Shown in pieces: positions 1 through 6,341 of a stretch of 6,401 nucleotides of DNA. The notes beneath the pieces are model-generated. The model did not search any database, had not been told where the DNA came from, and was given only the letters and a program-made list of their open reading frames with translations. Positions within the stretch are counted from its first letter, which is position 1. Each line of letters opens with the position of its first letter. The stretch comes from Candidatus Omnitrophota bacterium (lineage in GTDB: Bacteria > Omnitrophota > Gorgyraeia > Tantalellales > Tantalellaceae), in contig JAUWWB010000059.1 in assembly GCA_030617085.1 (NCBI GenBank), forward strand, positions 1 to 6,401, given 5' to 3'. Position numbers and translations under genes: made by a program.

Positions 1-1
1 C

Positions 2-1369
2 CTTACCATGGATATAGGCAAGAGACTGGTGTATATAAACGAAGTCGTCCCTGTCACTATAAAGATACACGTGGAAAGAGGCCTGGGGCTGAAGGAGATA
101 GAGTACCCTGGCTATTCTCATGAAGGGTTTTCCGCCGGTGAATTCGAAGAGCCGGAGAGGCGAACCGAGCTCGTGCGAGGCGTCAGGTATGACGTGCTGG
201 TTTTCAGGCAGGATCTTTTCGGCATCAAGGAAGGGGACTACGTTCTCGGGCCGGCGAAGCTGAAATGCAAGCTGGTGACAAGAGAAGCGCCTTCAAGACG
301 CTCGTCGATCTTCGGCCGCAGCGTGTTTGACGATGATTTTTTCGCGGGTATGTTCGGGCAGAGGACCTATCCGGTCGAGCTCGAATCGAAAGAGCTTCCT
401 GTCAGCGTTCTGCCGTTCCCGGAGGAGGGGCGGCCGGTGGATTTCCGGGGAGCGGTGGGAGATTTTGCCCTCGAGGCATATGCCGATCCCGTGGACGTGA
501 AGGTCGGGGATCCGGTCGTCCTTCGCATGACCATAAGCGGAAAGGGCAACCTTGATACGGTCACCGCGCCGCGTGCCGCTCCGACCGAAAAGTTCAAGCT
601 TTACGAGCCCGAGGTGACAAAAAAGAGGGGCAAAAAGATATACGAACAGATACTTATCCCGAAGACCGACGAAGCGCGGGAGATCCCGGAGGTTTCCTTC
701 AGCTTTTTTGATCCGGTATCGAAAAAATACAAGACGGCGCGGAAGGGGCCGTTCCCGCTGAAAGTGGTCAGCCAGCCCGAAGCGGAGCGGGTGGTGAAGA
801 TCGTCTCTATGCCAGGGGTGGACGAGATGTTCTACCCGCGCGAGGAGCTCGGCGAGGATATAATCCACATAAAGGAGAATATCGGGAAAGTGGGGCGCAA
901 GGGGCTCTTTGTTTACAGGAGCCCCTTGTTCTGGGCGGCGCAGCCTGTTCCTCTGGTCCTGCTCGGCGTCTTTTACGCCGCGTATAGAAAAAGGGAGAGG
1001 ATACTCAGGGATAAAAGTTACGCCCGGTTCTTAAAAGCCCCGGGAAAGGCCCGGAGGCATCTGGCCGGCGCGAAAGCTTCACTGGATAAAGGTGATATCC
1101 TTGCCTTTTACGATGCCACATTCAAAACGCTTCAGGAATATCTGGGCAGCAGGCTCGACCTGCCCGCGGGCAGCGTCACGGCCCGGGTTGTTGAGGACCG
1201 GATCCGCGCCTCAAGGGGTGATATGAGCGTGTCGGAGATGCTGGACGACATTTTCTCCGCCTGCGAAATGGCGCGCTACGCTTCTTCCGTCCCGGACCCG
1301 GATGAGGCGAAAGAGCTGCTCGTGAAAGTCAAGAAGGTAATAGATTATCTGGAGAGAGCAAAGCTATGA
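2..1369 (+). CDS. batD: BatD family protein, 5' end cut by the window edge
   Basis: BatD proteins are envelope proteins of the MoxR-VWA-Bat ('aerotolerance') system, with a large periplasmic part and one membrane anchor; their biochemical role is not settled. The reading frame is open from the first full codon (2-4), so the true start lies upstream. The ATG at 8 falls inside a beta-rich domain (VYINEVVPVTIKIHVERG) and is not the start. Counting from that ATG, a second beta-rich domain covers about 140-255 (VDVKVGDPVVLRMTISGKG), preceded by an acidic/aromatic loop (FDDDFFAGMFG, about 107-117) that is typical of the family. One transmembrane segment lies at about 307-326, followed by basic residues (YRKRER) and a helical C-terminal domain of about 115 residues, presumably cytoplasmic. 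About 455 residues are visible. Full family members usually run to 550-600, so the signal peptide and first domain are missing. The stop overlaps the batE start. Identification is by pattern, not by search. Confidence 0.85.
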   Translation, partial: LTMDIGKRLVYINEVVPVTIKIHVERGLGLKEIEYPGYSHEGFSAGEFEEPERRTELVRGVRYDVLVFRQDLFGIKEGDYVLGPAKLKCKLVTREAPSRRSSIFGRSVFDDDFFAGMFGQRTYPVELESKELPVSVLPFPEEGRPVDFRGAVGDFALEAYADPVDVKVGDPVVLRMTISGKGNLDTVTAPRAAPTEKFKLYEPEVTKKRGKKIYEQILIPKTDEAREIPEVSFSFFDPVSKKYKTARKGPFPLKVVSQPEAERVVKIVSMPGVDEMFYPREELGEDIIHIKENIGKVGRKGLFVYRSPLFWAAQPVPLVLLGVFYAAYRKRERILRDKSYARFLKAPGKARRHLAGAKASLDKGDILAFYDATFKTLQEYLGSRLDLPAGSVTARVVEDRIRASRGDMSVSEMLDDIFSACEMARYASSVPDPDEAKELLVKVKKVIDYLERAKL

Positions 1370-2142
1370 AGGTAACCAGGGTGCTGTGTTTTGTTGTTCT
1401 GGCTTTTGGTGTTTCGGCCTTTTGTCTGTTTGGAGAGGAGGCGGCCGCGGAACCGGCGAGCCCTGAACGGCTTTTCAGCCGCGGCAATGACTATTACGAA
1501 AAAGGCGAATACGACCGCGCCATTAGCGAGTATGAAAAGATCCTTGCCGGGGGATACGAAAGCGGCCCATTTTATTATAACCTGGCCGGCGCGTACTTCA
1601 AGGACGGAAGGCTGGGGAAGGCAATGCTGAATTACGAAAGGGCGCGGCGGATCATGCCGCGCGACGCGGACCTGGCCGCCAATTACAGGTTCGCCCTGGC
1701 GAACGTGAAAGGGAGAGTCAAGCCCGCGGGCGGGATATGGAACAGCCGTTTCCTGAGGATGTATTCCGGAAGCTTTACGGTGGATGAGATTACCTGGTCG
1801 TCTTCGGGGTTGTATGTGATGGCCGTGGTCCTGCTTTTTTTAGCGGTTATCCGGCCGCGCGCCCGGCGATATTGCCTGGCGGGCGCGCTGCTACTTTTTG
1901 TATTTATCGTGTTCAACTTCCTTGTGATCCGGCATAAGGCCGCCGGCATCGGGGCCGAGGCGGTCACTGTCGCGCTCCGGGAGGAGGCCCTGTTCGGGCC
2001 GTTCGAATCGGCTACGAAATTTTTCACCCTTCATGAAGGGATGGGCGTCACCGTGCTTACGGCAAAGAACGGCTGGTATAAAGTCAGGCGCGCCGACGGC
2101 AAAGTCGGCTGGGTGCGCGCTGAGGCGCTGGAGGTTATTTAG
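1366..2142 (+). CDS. batE: BatE-like protein: signal peptide, TPR repeats, two membrane segments, SH3b domain
   Basis: This is a 258-residue protein with the domain order expected for BatE, the TPR member of the Bat system. Residues 1-22 form a hydrophobic N-terminal signal or anchor; the Cys at 20 is in no good lipobox. Two tetratricopeptide repeats follow at about 33-64 (LFSRGNDYYEKGEYDRAISE) and 68-101 (FYYNLAGAYFKDGRLGKAML). Two hydrophobic segments at about 148-162 and 170-188 are separated by a basic turn (RPRARR). The C-terminal 60 residues look like a bacterial SH3 domain (NGWYKVRRADGKVGWV, 235-250), which in other proteins binds peptide or cell wall. The ATG overlaps the batD stop by four bases (ATGA), and GGAGAGAG at 1351-1358 stands 7 bases upstream, so co-translation with batD is likely. 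The TAG stop is also the first triplet of a TAGTTCG heptad. The TPR part may mediate Bat complex assembly; that role is inferred. Confidence 0.85.
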   Translation: MKVTRVLCFVVLAFGVSAFCLFGEEAAAEPASPERLFSRGNDYYEKGEYDRAISEYEKILAGGYESGPFYYNLAGAYFKDGRLGKAMLNYERARRIMPRDADLAANYRFALANVKGRVKPAGGIWNSRFLRMYSGSFTVDEITWSSSGLYVMAVVLLFLAVIRPRARRYCLAGALLLFVFIVFNFLVIRHKAAGIGAEAVTVALREEALFGPFESATKFFTLHEGMGVTVLTAKNGWYKVRRADGKVGWVRAEALEVI

Positions 2143-2156
2143 TTCGGAGCTCGGAG
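2140..2156 (+). repeat. Degenerate 7-bp repeat at the batE stop codon
   Basis: Two heptads plus a partial third (TAGTTCG, GAGCTCG, GAG) start exactly on the TAG stop of batE. The unit matches the [T/G]AGTTCG arrays at 5623-5643 and 6228-6255. The copy is short and one unit is altered. Confidence 0.6.
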
Positions 2157-2164
2157 AAAAATGT

Positions 2165-2192
2165 AGGGGCAGGCCCCTGTGCCTGCCCTTTT
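2165..2192 (+). terminator. GC hairpin with short T tract; possible terminator and member of a dispersed palindrome family
   Basis: GGGCAGGC (2167-2174) pairs perfectly with GCCTGCCC (2181-2188) around a 6-base loop, followed by TTTT (2189-2192). That is the form of a weak intrinsic terminator for the bat operon. A competing smaller hairpin is possible, AGGGG (2165-2169) with CCCCT (2174-2178). The T tract is short, so read-through into metH is plausible. The block also looks like a dispersed repeat of the 'GTAGGGGC...' kind that I recall from many environmental genomes, so termination may be incidental. Confidence 0.4.
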
Positions 2193-2197
2193 GCCCT

Positions 2198-2202
2198 GAG
2201 GA
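2198..2202 (+). promoter_or_regulatory. Ribosome binding site of metH
   Basis: GAGGA lies 8 bases before the ATG at 2211. It supports that start, and the homocysteine-binding domain begins within the next 15 codons. Confidence 0.7.
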
Positions 2203-2210
2203 TTGAAAAC

Positions 2211-5200
2211 ATGACGAAAACACTGAGAGAAAAGCTGCGGACGGAGCTGGTGCTTCTGGATGGGGCTTTTGGGACTTACGCGCTGGCGCTCGGGCTTACG
2301 GAGGCGGATTTTAAGGAGAGGCCGGGGTGCATGGAGTATCTTTCGATAGTCCGTCCGGACCTCATAAGCAAGATCCATCGCGATTATCTGGAAGCCGGCT
2401 CGGACGCGGTCGAGACCAATACTTTCGGGGGCAATGCCGTCAAGCTCGCCGAATACGGCCTGGCGGACGACGTGCACGGTATTAACCTGGCCGCGACCAA
2501 GCTGGCCCGGTCAGCCGCGGACGATCTTTCAACCCCGTCATGCCCGAGATACGTTATCGGGAGCATGGGGCCTACCGGGAAGCTTCCTTCTTCCACTGAC
2601 CCTGTCCTTGGGGATATAACTTACGGGCGGTTGAAGAAGGTATACCATGAGCAGGCCCTGGGTATAATCGACGGCGGCGCCGACGCGCTGCTCGTGGAGA
2701 CGGGGCAGGACCTTCTGGAGATGAAAGCGGCCGTTAACGGGGCGAAAGAGGCCCTGAAAGACAGGCGCAAGGACCTGGTGCTGATGGCCCAATGCACACT
2801 GGCCAATAGCGGGCGCATGCTGCTGGGGACCGAGATCTCCGCGGTCGTGGCGACGCTCGGGTACCTCGGCGTCGATGTCATCGGGCTTAACTGCAGCACG
2901 GGCCCCGTTGAGATGGAAGGGGCCGTCAGGGTTTTAAGCGCCAGTTGCCCCGTTTTTATCTCCTGCGTTCCTAACGCCGGGCTGCCGGTCGAGATCGACG
3001 GCCGGGCGGTATACCCGCTTGAACCCGGAGAGATGGCCGGGATAATGGAGCGTTTCCTCCGGAAATACCGCCTCGATGTCGTGGGCGGATGCTGCGGCAC
3101 GGACCCGGAGCACATCCGCCGGATGAGGGAGGTCCTGAAGAAAGGCAAAAAGCGCAGGCAGCCAGCGGATCTGTTCTACTCCGGCTTTTACCGGGGGTTC
3201 GACCTGAACAAGGTAAAGCGCCCGGTGAAGGTCGGCGAGCGTATCAACACCCAGGGATCCCGCAAGATGAAGGAGCTGCTGATAAACGAGGATTTCGACA
3301 GTATCGTCGAGCTGGGTAAGGGCCAGGAGAGCGCGGGAGCCGGCATCCTGGACGTATGCACCGTGCTTACGGAACGGCATACCGAGAAAAGGGATTCTGT
3401 CATCCTGACAAAGCGTCTTGCCGAAAGCGTCGACGCGCCGGTCATGGTGGATTCCACCGACATCGACGTGATCGAAGCGGCCCTCCAGAACTACCCGGGC
3501 ACGGCGTTCATAAATTCGGTGAACCTTGAGGACGGGGGAGAAAAAGCGCGGAGGGTCTTTGCCCTCGCGAAAGAGCACGGAAGTTTCGTCGTCAACCTCG
3601 TAATAGATGAGCGCGGCATGGCAAAGACCGTCGAACACAAGCTTGAGACGGCTGGGCGTCTGTACAGGATGGCGGTGGATGAGTACGGCCTGGAAGGGCA
3701 CCGGCTGATCTTTGACATGCTCACGTTCACGCTCGGCACCGGGGAGAAAGAGTATTCCGATTCGGCGGTGAACACGTTCGAGGCGATAAAGGCGTTGAAA
3801 AAGAAGTGTCCCGGAGCGCTCTCGGTCCTGGGCGTCAGCAACATATCCTTCGGGCTTTCCAGGGATGCCCGGAAGGCCCTGAACATGGTGTTCCTGCATC
3901 ACGCCGTCAGGGCCGGCCTTGATATGGCTATCGTGAACCCCGCGGAATTTATCAACTGCAGGGATATCCCTGCGAAAGAGCGCGCCCTGGCGGAGGACCT
4001 CGTATTTAACAGGCGCCCCGACGCCCTTACCCGTTTTGTCGAGCATTTCGCCGCGAAGCTGCCCCGGAAGGCCGCCGCGCCCGCGGAAAGGGCCGTTCTT
4101 ACCATCGAGGAAAAGCTGAAAAAATGCATGTTTGACCGTAACAAGGTCAGGATCATCCCGCTCGTGGACGAGGCCATGAAGACATATCCCCCGGAAGAGA
4201 TAATCAACAGCATTCTCATGGGCGCGATGAGGGAGGTGGGCGATAAACTCGACCGCGGAGAGATGGTCCTCCCTTATGTCCTGCAGTCCGCGGAGGTCAT
4301 GAGGAAAGCGATAGAGCATCTCGAGAGTTTTCTTCCCAGGGGGGCGGCCGGCAAACGGGGCAAGGTGCTCCTGGCCACCGTTTTCGGCGATGTCCATGAC
4401 ATAGGGAAGAACCTCGTAAAGATGATCCTCAGGAACAACGGGTTTTCCGTCATCGATCTCGGCAAGCAGGTCCCCGTGGAAAAAATAGTGGAAGAAGCCG
4501 AAAAAAACAAGGTGGACGCCGTGGGCCTCAGCGCGCTCCTGGTCTCCACCGCGCGCCACATGAAGACCTGCGTCCAGTCCATGCATGACGCCGGGCTCGA
4601 TTACCCGGTACTTGTGGGGGGCGCGCCCGTGAACAAGCGGTTCGCGATGGAAATATCCGCCCTGAAGGATGAAAGCATTTACAAGGGGGGGGTTTTTTAC
4701 GCCAGGGACGCGTTCACGGGCCTCAAGATAATGCAGGTCCTGTCAGATCCGGCGGAAAAGAAGAAGGCGCTTGAGGAGTACCACAGGCAGTTCGAAGAAC
4801 GCGGAGAGAAAGCCGGTGAAGAAGCGCCGCCGCGCGCGAGGCCGCCGGAGAGGAGGAAGCCGCCGGAGCCGCCGCCCGTTCCCCCGTTTTACGGCGCCCG
4901 CTTTCTCGGCAATATACCCGCGGACGAGGTGTTTTCGTATCTTGACGAAGACGCGCTTTTTAGGCTCGCGTGGGGGGTCAGGCTTAAAGATGAAAAGGAA
5001 AAAGCGCGCCTTATCGAGAAGGAATACGCCCCGCTTCTAAAGGAGTTGAAGGAAGAGTCCATCCGGAAAGGATGGCTGGACCTTAAGGCCGTTTATGGGT
5101 ATTTCAAATGCCGCACCAGAGGAGAGGACATGGAGGTCCTCGACGGATCGGGCAGGGTCCTCGAGAAGATCCATTTCCCGCGCTCAACCGACAGGAAAAA

Positions 5201-5606
5201 CATTTCGCTTGCCGATTACTTTCCGGGTGGGCCTGAAGGATACGATATTGTCGCGTTCCAGGCCGTGACCGTCGGAGGGAAGATCAACGACGCCGTCAGA
5301 GAACTGAACGAGGCGGAAGAATTTACCCGCGCCTTTTTCCTTCACGGACTGAGCGTCCACCTCGCCGAAGCGCTTGCCGCATACGTCCATGACAGGATAC
5401 GCGGCGAATTGAAGCTGAAAAAAGGCCAGGGCCGGCGCTACAGCCCCGGATACCCTCTATGGAGAGATCTGGCGGACCAGCAAAAGATCTTCAGGATGCT
5501 CGATGTGGAGAAGCGCCTGAACGTGCATTTGACCGAGTCTTACCAGATGGTCCCGGAGCAGTCCACCACCGCGATGGTGGTGTGGTGTGATAGGGCGGAG
5601 TATTAG
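2211..5606 (+). CDS. metH: Cobalamin-dependent methionine synthase (5-methyltetrahydrofolate-homocysteine methyltransferase)
   Basis: MetH moves a methyl group from 5-methyltetrahydrofolate through cob(I)alamin to homocysteine, giving methionine and tetrahydrofolate in the cytoplasm. All four modules are present in 1131 residues. (1) Homocysteine domain, about 5-312, with the three zinc cysteines C228 (GLNCST), C294 and C295 (GGCCGT). (2) Pterin-binding domain, about 336-600 (VGERINTQGS 341-350; FDMLTFTLGTG 501-511; LGVSNISFGLS 540-550). (3) B12 cap, about 633-710, then the B12 domain, about 717-850, with D727/H729 in GDVHDIGKN, S774 in GLSALLVST and G803-G804; H729 should be the lower cobalt ligand and D727-H729-S774 the ligand triad. 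(4) A Pro/Arg-rich linker at 872-893, then the AdoMet reactivation domain, about 897-1131, with RxxxGY at R1076-G1080-Y1081. E. coli MetH has 1227 residues. This one stops soon after LTESYQMVPEQST and has LWRDL where ACPxH is usual after GY. Reactivation needs an electron donor that is not encoded here. No riboswitch fits in the 68-bp leader. Confidence 0.98.
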   Translation: MTKTLREKLRTELVLLDGAFGTYALALGLTEADFKERPGCMEYLSIVRPDLISKIHRDYLEAGSDAVETNTFGGNAVKLAEYGLADDVHGINLAATKLARSAADDLSTPSCPRYVIGSMGPTGKLPSSTDPVLGDITYGRLKKVYHEQALGIIDGGADALLVETGQDLLEMKAAVNGAKEALKDRRKDLVLMAQCTLANSGRMLLGTEISAVVATLGYLGVDVIGLNCSTGPVEMEGAVRVLSASCPVFISCVPNAGLPVEIDGRAVYPLEPGEMAGIMERFLRKYRLDVVGGCCGTDPEHIRRMREVLKKGKKRRQPADLFYSGFYRGFDLNKVKRPVKVGERINTQGSRKMKELLINEDFDSIVELGKGQESAGAGILDVCTVLTERHTEKRDSVILTKRLAESVDAPVMVDSTDIDVIEAALQNYPGTAFINSVNLEDGGEKARRVFALAKEHGSFVVNLVIDERGMAKTVEHKLETAGRLYRMAVDEYGLEGHRLIFDMLTFTLGTGEKEYSDSAVNTFEAIKALKKKCPGALSVLGVSNISFGLSRDARKALNMVFLHHAVRAGLDMAIVNPAEFINCRDIPAKERALAEDLVFNRRPDALTRFVEHFAAKLPRKAAAPAERAVLTIEEKLKKCMFDRNKVRIIPLVDEAMKTYPPEEIINSILMGAMREVGDKLDRGEMVLPYVLQSAEVMRKAIEHLESFLPRGAAGKRGKVLLATVFGDVHDIGKNLVKMILRNNGFSVIDLGKQVPVEKIVEEAEKNKVDAVGLSALLVSTARHMKTCVQSMHDAGLDYPVLVGGAPVNKRFAMEISALKDESIYKGGVFYARDAFTGLKIMQVLSDPAEKKKALEEYHRQFEERGEKAGEEAPPRARPPERRKPPEPPPVPPFYGARFLGNIPADEVFSYLDEDALFRLAWGVRLKDEKEKARLIEKEYAPLLKELKEESIRKGWLDLKAVYGYFKCRTRGEDMEVLDGSGRVLEKIHFPRSTDRKNISLADYFPGGPEGYDIVAFQAVTVGGKINDAVRELNEAEEFTRAFFLHGLSVHLAEALAAYVHDRIRGELKLKKGQGRRYSPGYPLWRDLADQQKIFRMLDVEKRLNVHLTESYQMVPEQSTTAMVVWCDRAEY

Positions 5607-5622
5607 GGTGGGGGATGGTGAA

Positions 5623-5643
5623 TAGTTCGTAGTTCGTAGTTTG
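5623..5643 (+). repeat. 7-bp tandem repeat, three units
   Basis: TAGTTCG, TAGTTCG and TAGTTTG run without a gap, starting 17 bases after the metH stop codon. A lone related unit, GAGTTCG, stands at 5697-5703. Read on the other strand, the 7-base period gives a 7-residue peptide period, which makes false ORFs. Confidence 0.85.
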
Positions 5644-5660
5644 TAATGGCTCCGCACCTC

Positions 5661-5691
5661 CCCGAATAGGCGGGGCTTTCCAGCCCCGCAT
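5661..5691 (+). repeat. Hairpin element, copy A
   Basis: The leader CCCGAATAG (5661-5669) precedes the stem GCGGGGCT (5670-5677), loop TTCC (5678-5681) and stem AGCCCCGC (5682-5689), giving an 8-bp perfect stem. Thirty of 31 bases match copy B at 6342-6372. It lies about 55 bases after metH, but there is no T tract, so a simple intrinsic terminator is unlikely. Confidence 0.85.
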
Positions 5692-5706
5692 CGTCGGAGT
5701 TCGGGG

Positions 5707-5722
5707 GTAAGAGTTTAGCTCA
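5707..5722 (+). repeat. Outer inverted-repeat arm, left
   Basis: GTAAGAGTTTAGCTCA is the reverse complement of 5952-5967 at 14 of 16 positions; the two differing bases are adjacent (AG against CC). Together the arms enclose the 160-bp palindromic element. Confidence 0.5.
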
Positions 5723-5767
5723 GGGAAGTTGACCAGGCCAGTGTGCCCTATGGGTAAAATCGCACGG

Positions 5768-5927
5768 AAATGTAGCCGCAGGCTTTAGCCTGCGAAAGTC
5801 AACGGCACATCCACCGGAATACAGAAAGCCAATTACTGCAACGGCTTAACCAAGGCGTTTGTTCTATTCGGCTGTATCCGGCTTTTCCGCCTTCGGCGGG
5901 CGCAGGCTAAAGCCTGCGGCTACATTT
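5768..5927. mobile_element. 160-bp palindromic element with 27-bp perfect inverted ends (REPIN/MITE-like)
   Basis: Bases 5768-5794 are the exact reverse complement of 5901-5927, 27 of 27. Each end is itself a hairpin: CGCAGGC (5777-5783) pairs with GCCTGCG (5788-5794), and CGCAGGCT (5901-5908) with AGCCTGCG (5911-5918). Further pairs nest inside: CCGGAATACAG (5814-5824) with CTGTATCCGG (5872-5881), one base bulged; and AACGGCTT (5840-5847) with AAGGCGTT (5852-5859), one mismatch. The midpoints of all three lie within 2 bases of each other (5847.5 to 5849.5), so the block reads as one long imperfect hairpin. A local hairpin, CCGCC-TTC-GGCGG (5887-5899), sits near the right end. No coding capacity. 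Pairs of inverted palindromes are known as REPINs or BIMEs and are moved by RAYT transposases; mobility here is inferred, and no transposase is in the window. A structured RNA is the alternative. Confidence 0.6.
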
Positions 5928-5948
5928 TTGGGGCTCTCACTCTTTGCG

Positions 5949-5969
5949 ACGTGAGCTAAAGGCTTACGT
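5949..5969 (+). repeat. Outer inverted-repeat arm, right, itself a hairpin
   Basis: ACGTGAGC (5949-5956) pairs with GCTTACGT (5962-5969), with one G-T pair, around TAAAG. The core 5952-5967 is the inverted partner of 5707-5722. Its GCTAAAG centre is the same as that of the hairpin at 5901-5918, while the stem sequence differs, so the two may be relatives of one palindrome family. Confidence 0.5.
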
Positions 5970-6011
5970 TCGGGGATGGTGAGTGGGCGGGACGCGTGTG
6001 GCGTGGAAATG

Positions 6012-6019
6012 AAGGGGGG
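6012..6019 (+). promoter_or_regulatory. Ribosome binding site that fixes the start of the DUF6485-type gene
   Basis: AAGGGGGG stands 7 bases before the ATG at 6027. The frame is also open from earlier ATGs at 5976 and 6009, but neither has a comparable site at the right distance and the extra residues do not look like family sequence. Confidence 0.65.
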
Positions 6020-6026
6020 TAATGCC

Positions 6027-6230
6027 ATGGAATGCAAAATAGGCGAAAATAGGAAAAGATGCAACTGCACTTATGAACCTTGTCCGAGAAAAGGGATTTG
6101 CTGCGATTGCCTGCAGTATCACAAGAACATGGGGCAGCTGCCCGCGTGCCTTTTCCCGGACGACGTCGAGAAGACTTTTGACCGGAGTATCGAGACGTTT
6201 ATCAAGACTTATCAGGAGCGGGGGCTTTAG
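6027..6230 (+). CDS. Small cysteine-rich protein, DUF6485 type
   Basis: This is a 67-residue protein of unknown function. From memory, the stretch [20 protein letters not shown] (12-31) followed by LPACLFP (38-44) is the hallmark of the family named DUF6485; no search was run. Eight cysteines (3, 12, 14, 19, 25, 26, 28, 41) and His32 are visible, enough to bind one or two metal ions or an iron-sulfur centre, which is inference. The C-terminal third ([20 protein letters not shown]) is a charged, probably helical segment without cysteine. There is no signal peptide or membrane segment, so it should be cytosolic. The ATG at 6027 is chosen over upstream in-frame ATGs because of its ribosome binding site and because MEC is the usual family beginning. 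It stands alone between two repeat blocks, 420 bases after metH, so no operon partner suggests a role. Its TAG stop is the first triplet of a heptad array. Confidence 0.8.
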   Translation: MECKIGENRKRCNCTYEPCPRKGICCDCLQYHKNMGQLPACLFPDDVEKTFDRSIETFIKTYQERGL

Positions 6231-6255
6231 TTCGGAGTTCGTAGTTCGGAGTTTG
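6228..6255 (+). repeat. 7-bp tandem repeat, four units, starting on a stop codon
   Basis: TAGTTCG, GAGTTCG, TAGTTCG and GAGTTTG form an alternating T/G-first array. The first TAG is the stop codon of the small cysteine-rich gene. It is the same family as 5623-5643 and 2140-2156. Confidence 0.85.
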
Positions 6256-6280
6256 GAGTGCCGTAGGGCATCGGCGTTTT

Positions 6281-6309
6281 GCGGGACAAGAATGTCCCGC
6301 CTATTAGGG
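6281..6309 (-). repeat. Hairpin element, copy C, inverted and with changed stem pairs
   Basis: On the - strand this reads CCCTAATAG, then stem GCGGGACA, loop TTCT and stem TGTCCCGC, an 8-bp perfect stem. The leader differs from copy A at one base. The stem differs at two base pairs, both still paired (G-C to A-T and T-A to A-T). Neither side has a T tract. Confidence 0.75.
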
Positions 6310-6341
6310 TGTGTGTGGGTGTAGGCGACCCCCAACCCCCT

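Larger units (their letters stand above)
5607..6026. other. 420-bp gene-free island made of repeats
   Basis: No reading frame on either strand here has a plausible product; frames crossing the heptads on the - strand only read RTTNYEL-type repeat peptide. In order the island holds a GGGGATGGTGA motif (5611-5621), three heptads (5623-5643), a hairpin element (5661-5691), a single heptad (5697-5703), and a nested inverted-repeat structure (5707-5969). A second GGGGATGGTGA (5972-5982) follows, then the leader of the small gene. I saw no convincing promoter hexamers and no tRNA or riboswitch that I recognise. Confidence 0.7.

Noticed and set aside
8..10. ATG at 8 as the true batD start
   Set aside because: The frame is open to the window edge, no signal peptide follows, and the ATG falls inside a beta-rich domain.
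2143..2210. Cobalamin or SAM riboswitch before metH
   Set aside because: The gap is only 68 bases, has no B12-box-like sequence, and is filled by a heptad remnant, one hairpin and the ribosome binding site.
2934..4586. A 550-codon open frame on the - strand inside metH
   Set aside because: It is antisense to an unmistakable, fully conserved MetH. Its translation is rich in His/Arg/Asp with no recognisable domain, as expected from the shadow of GC-rich codon bias.
5457..5691. Small - strand frames with RTTNYEL-like peptide repeats
   Set aside because: The peptide period is just the 7-bp DNA repeat read in three frames, and the frames run into the metH 3' end. No ribosome binding site or family was seen.
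5707..5760. Possible tRNA because of TTTAGCTCAGGG, like a D-arm
   Set aside because: No acceptor stem, no T-loop of the GTTCRA type and no cloverleaf spacing follow; the segment is better explained as an inverted-repeat arm.
5976..6026. Longer start for the small cysteine-rich protein (ATG at 5976 or 6009)
   Set aside because: The added residues do not look like family sequence, and the strong AAGGGGGG site is spaced for the ATG at 6027.
5623..6309. CRISPR array from the recurring repeats
   Set aside because: Repeats are 7 bp tandem or irregularly placed palindromes in both orientations, with no constant-length spacers and no cas genes.
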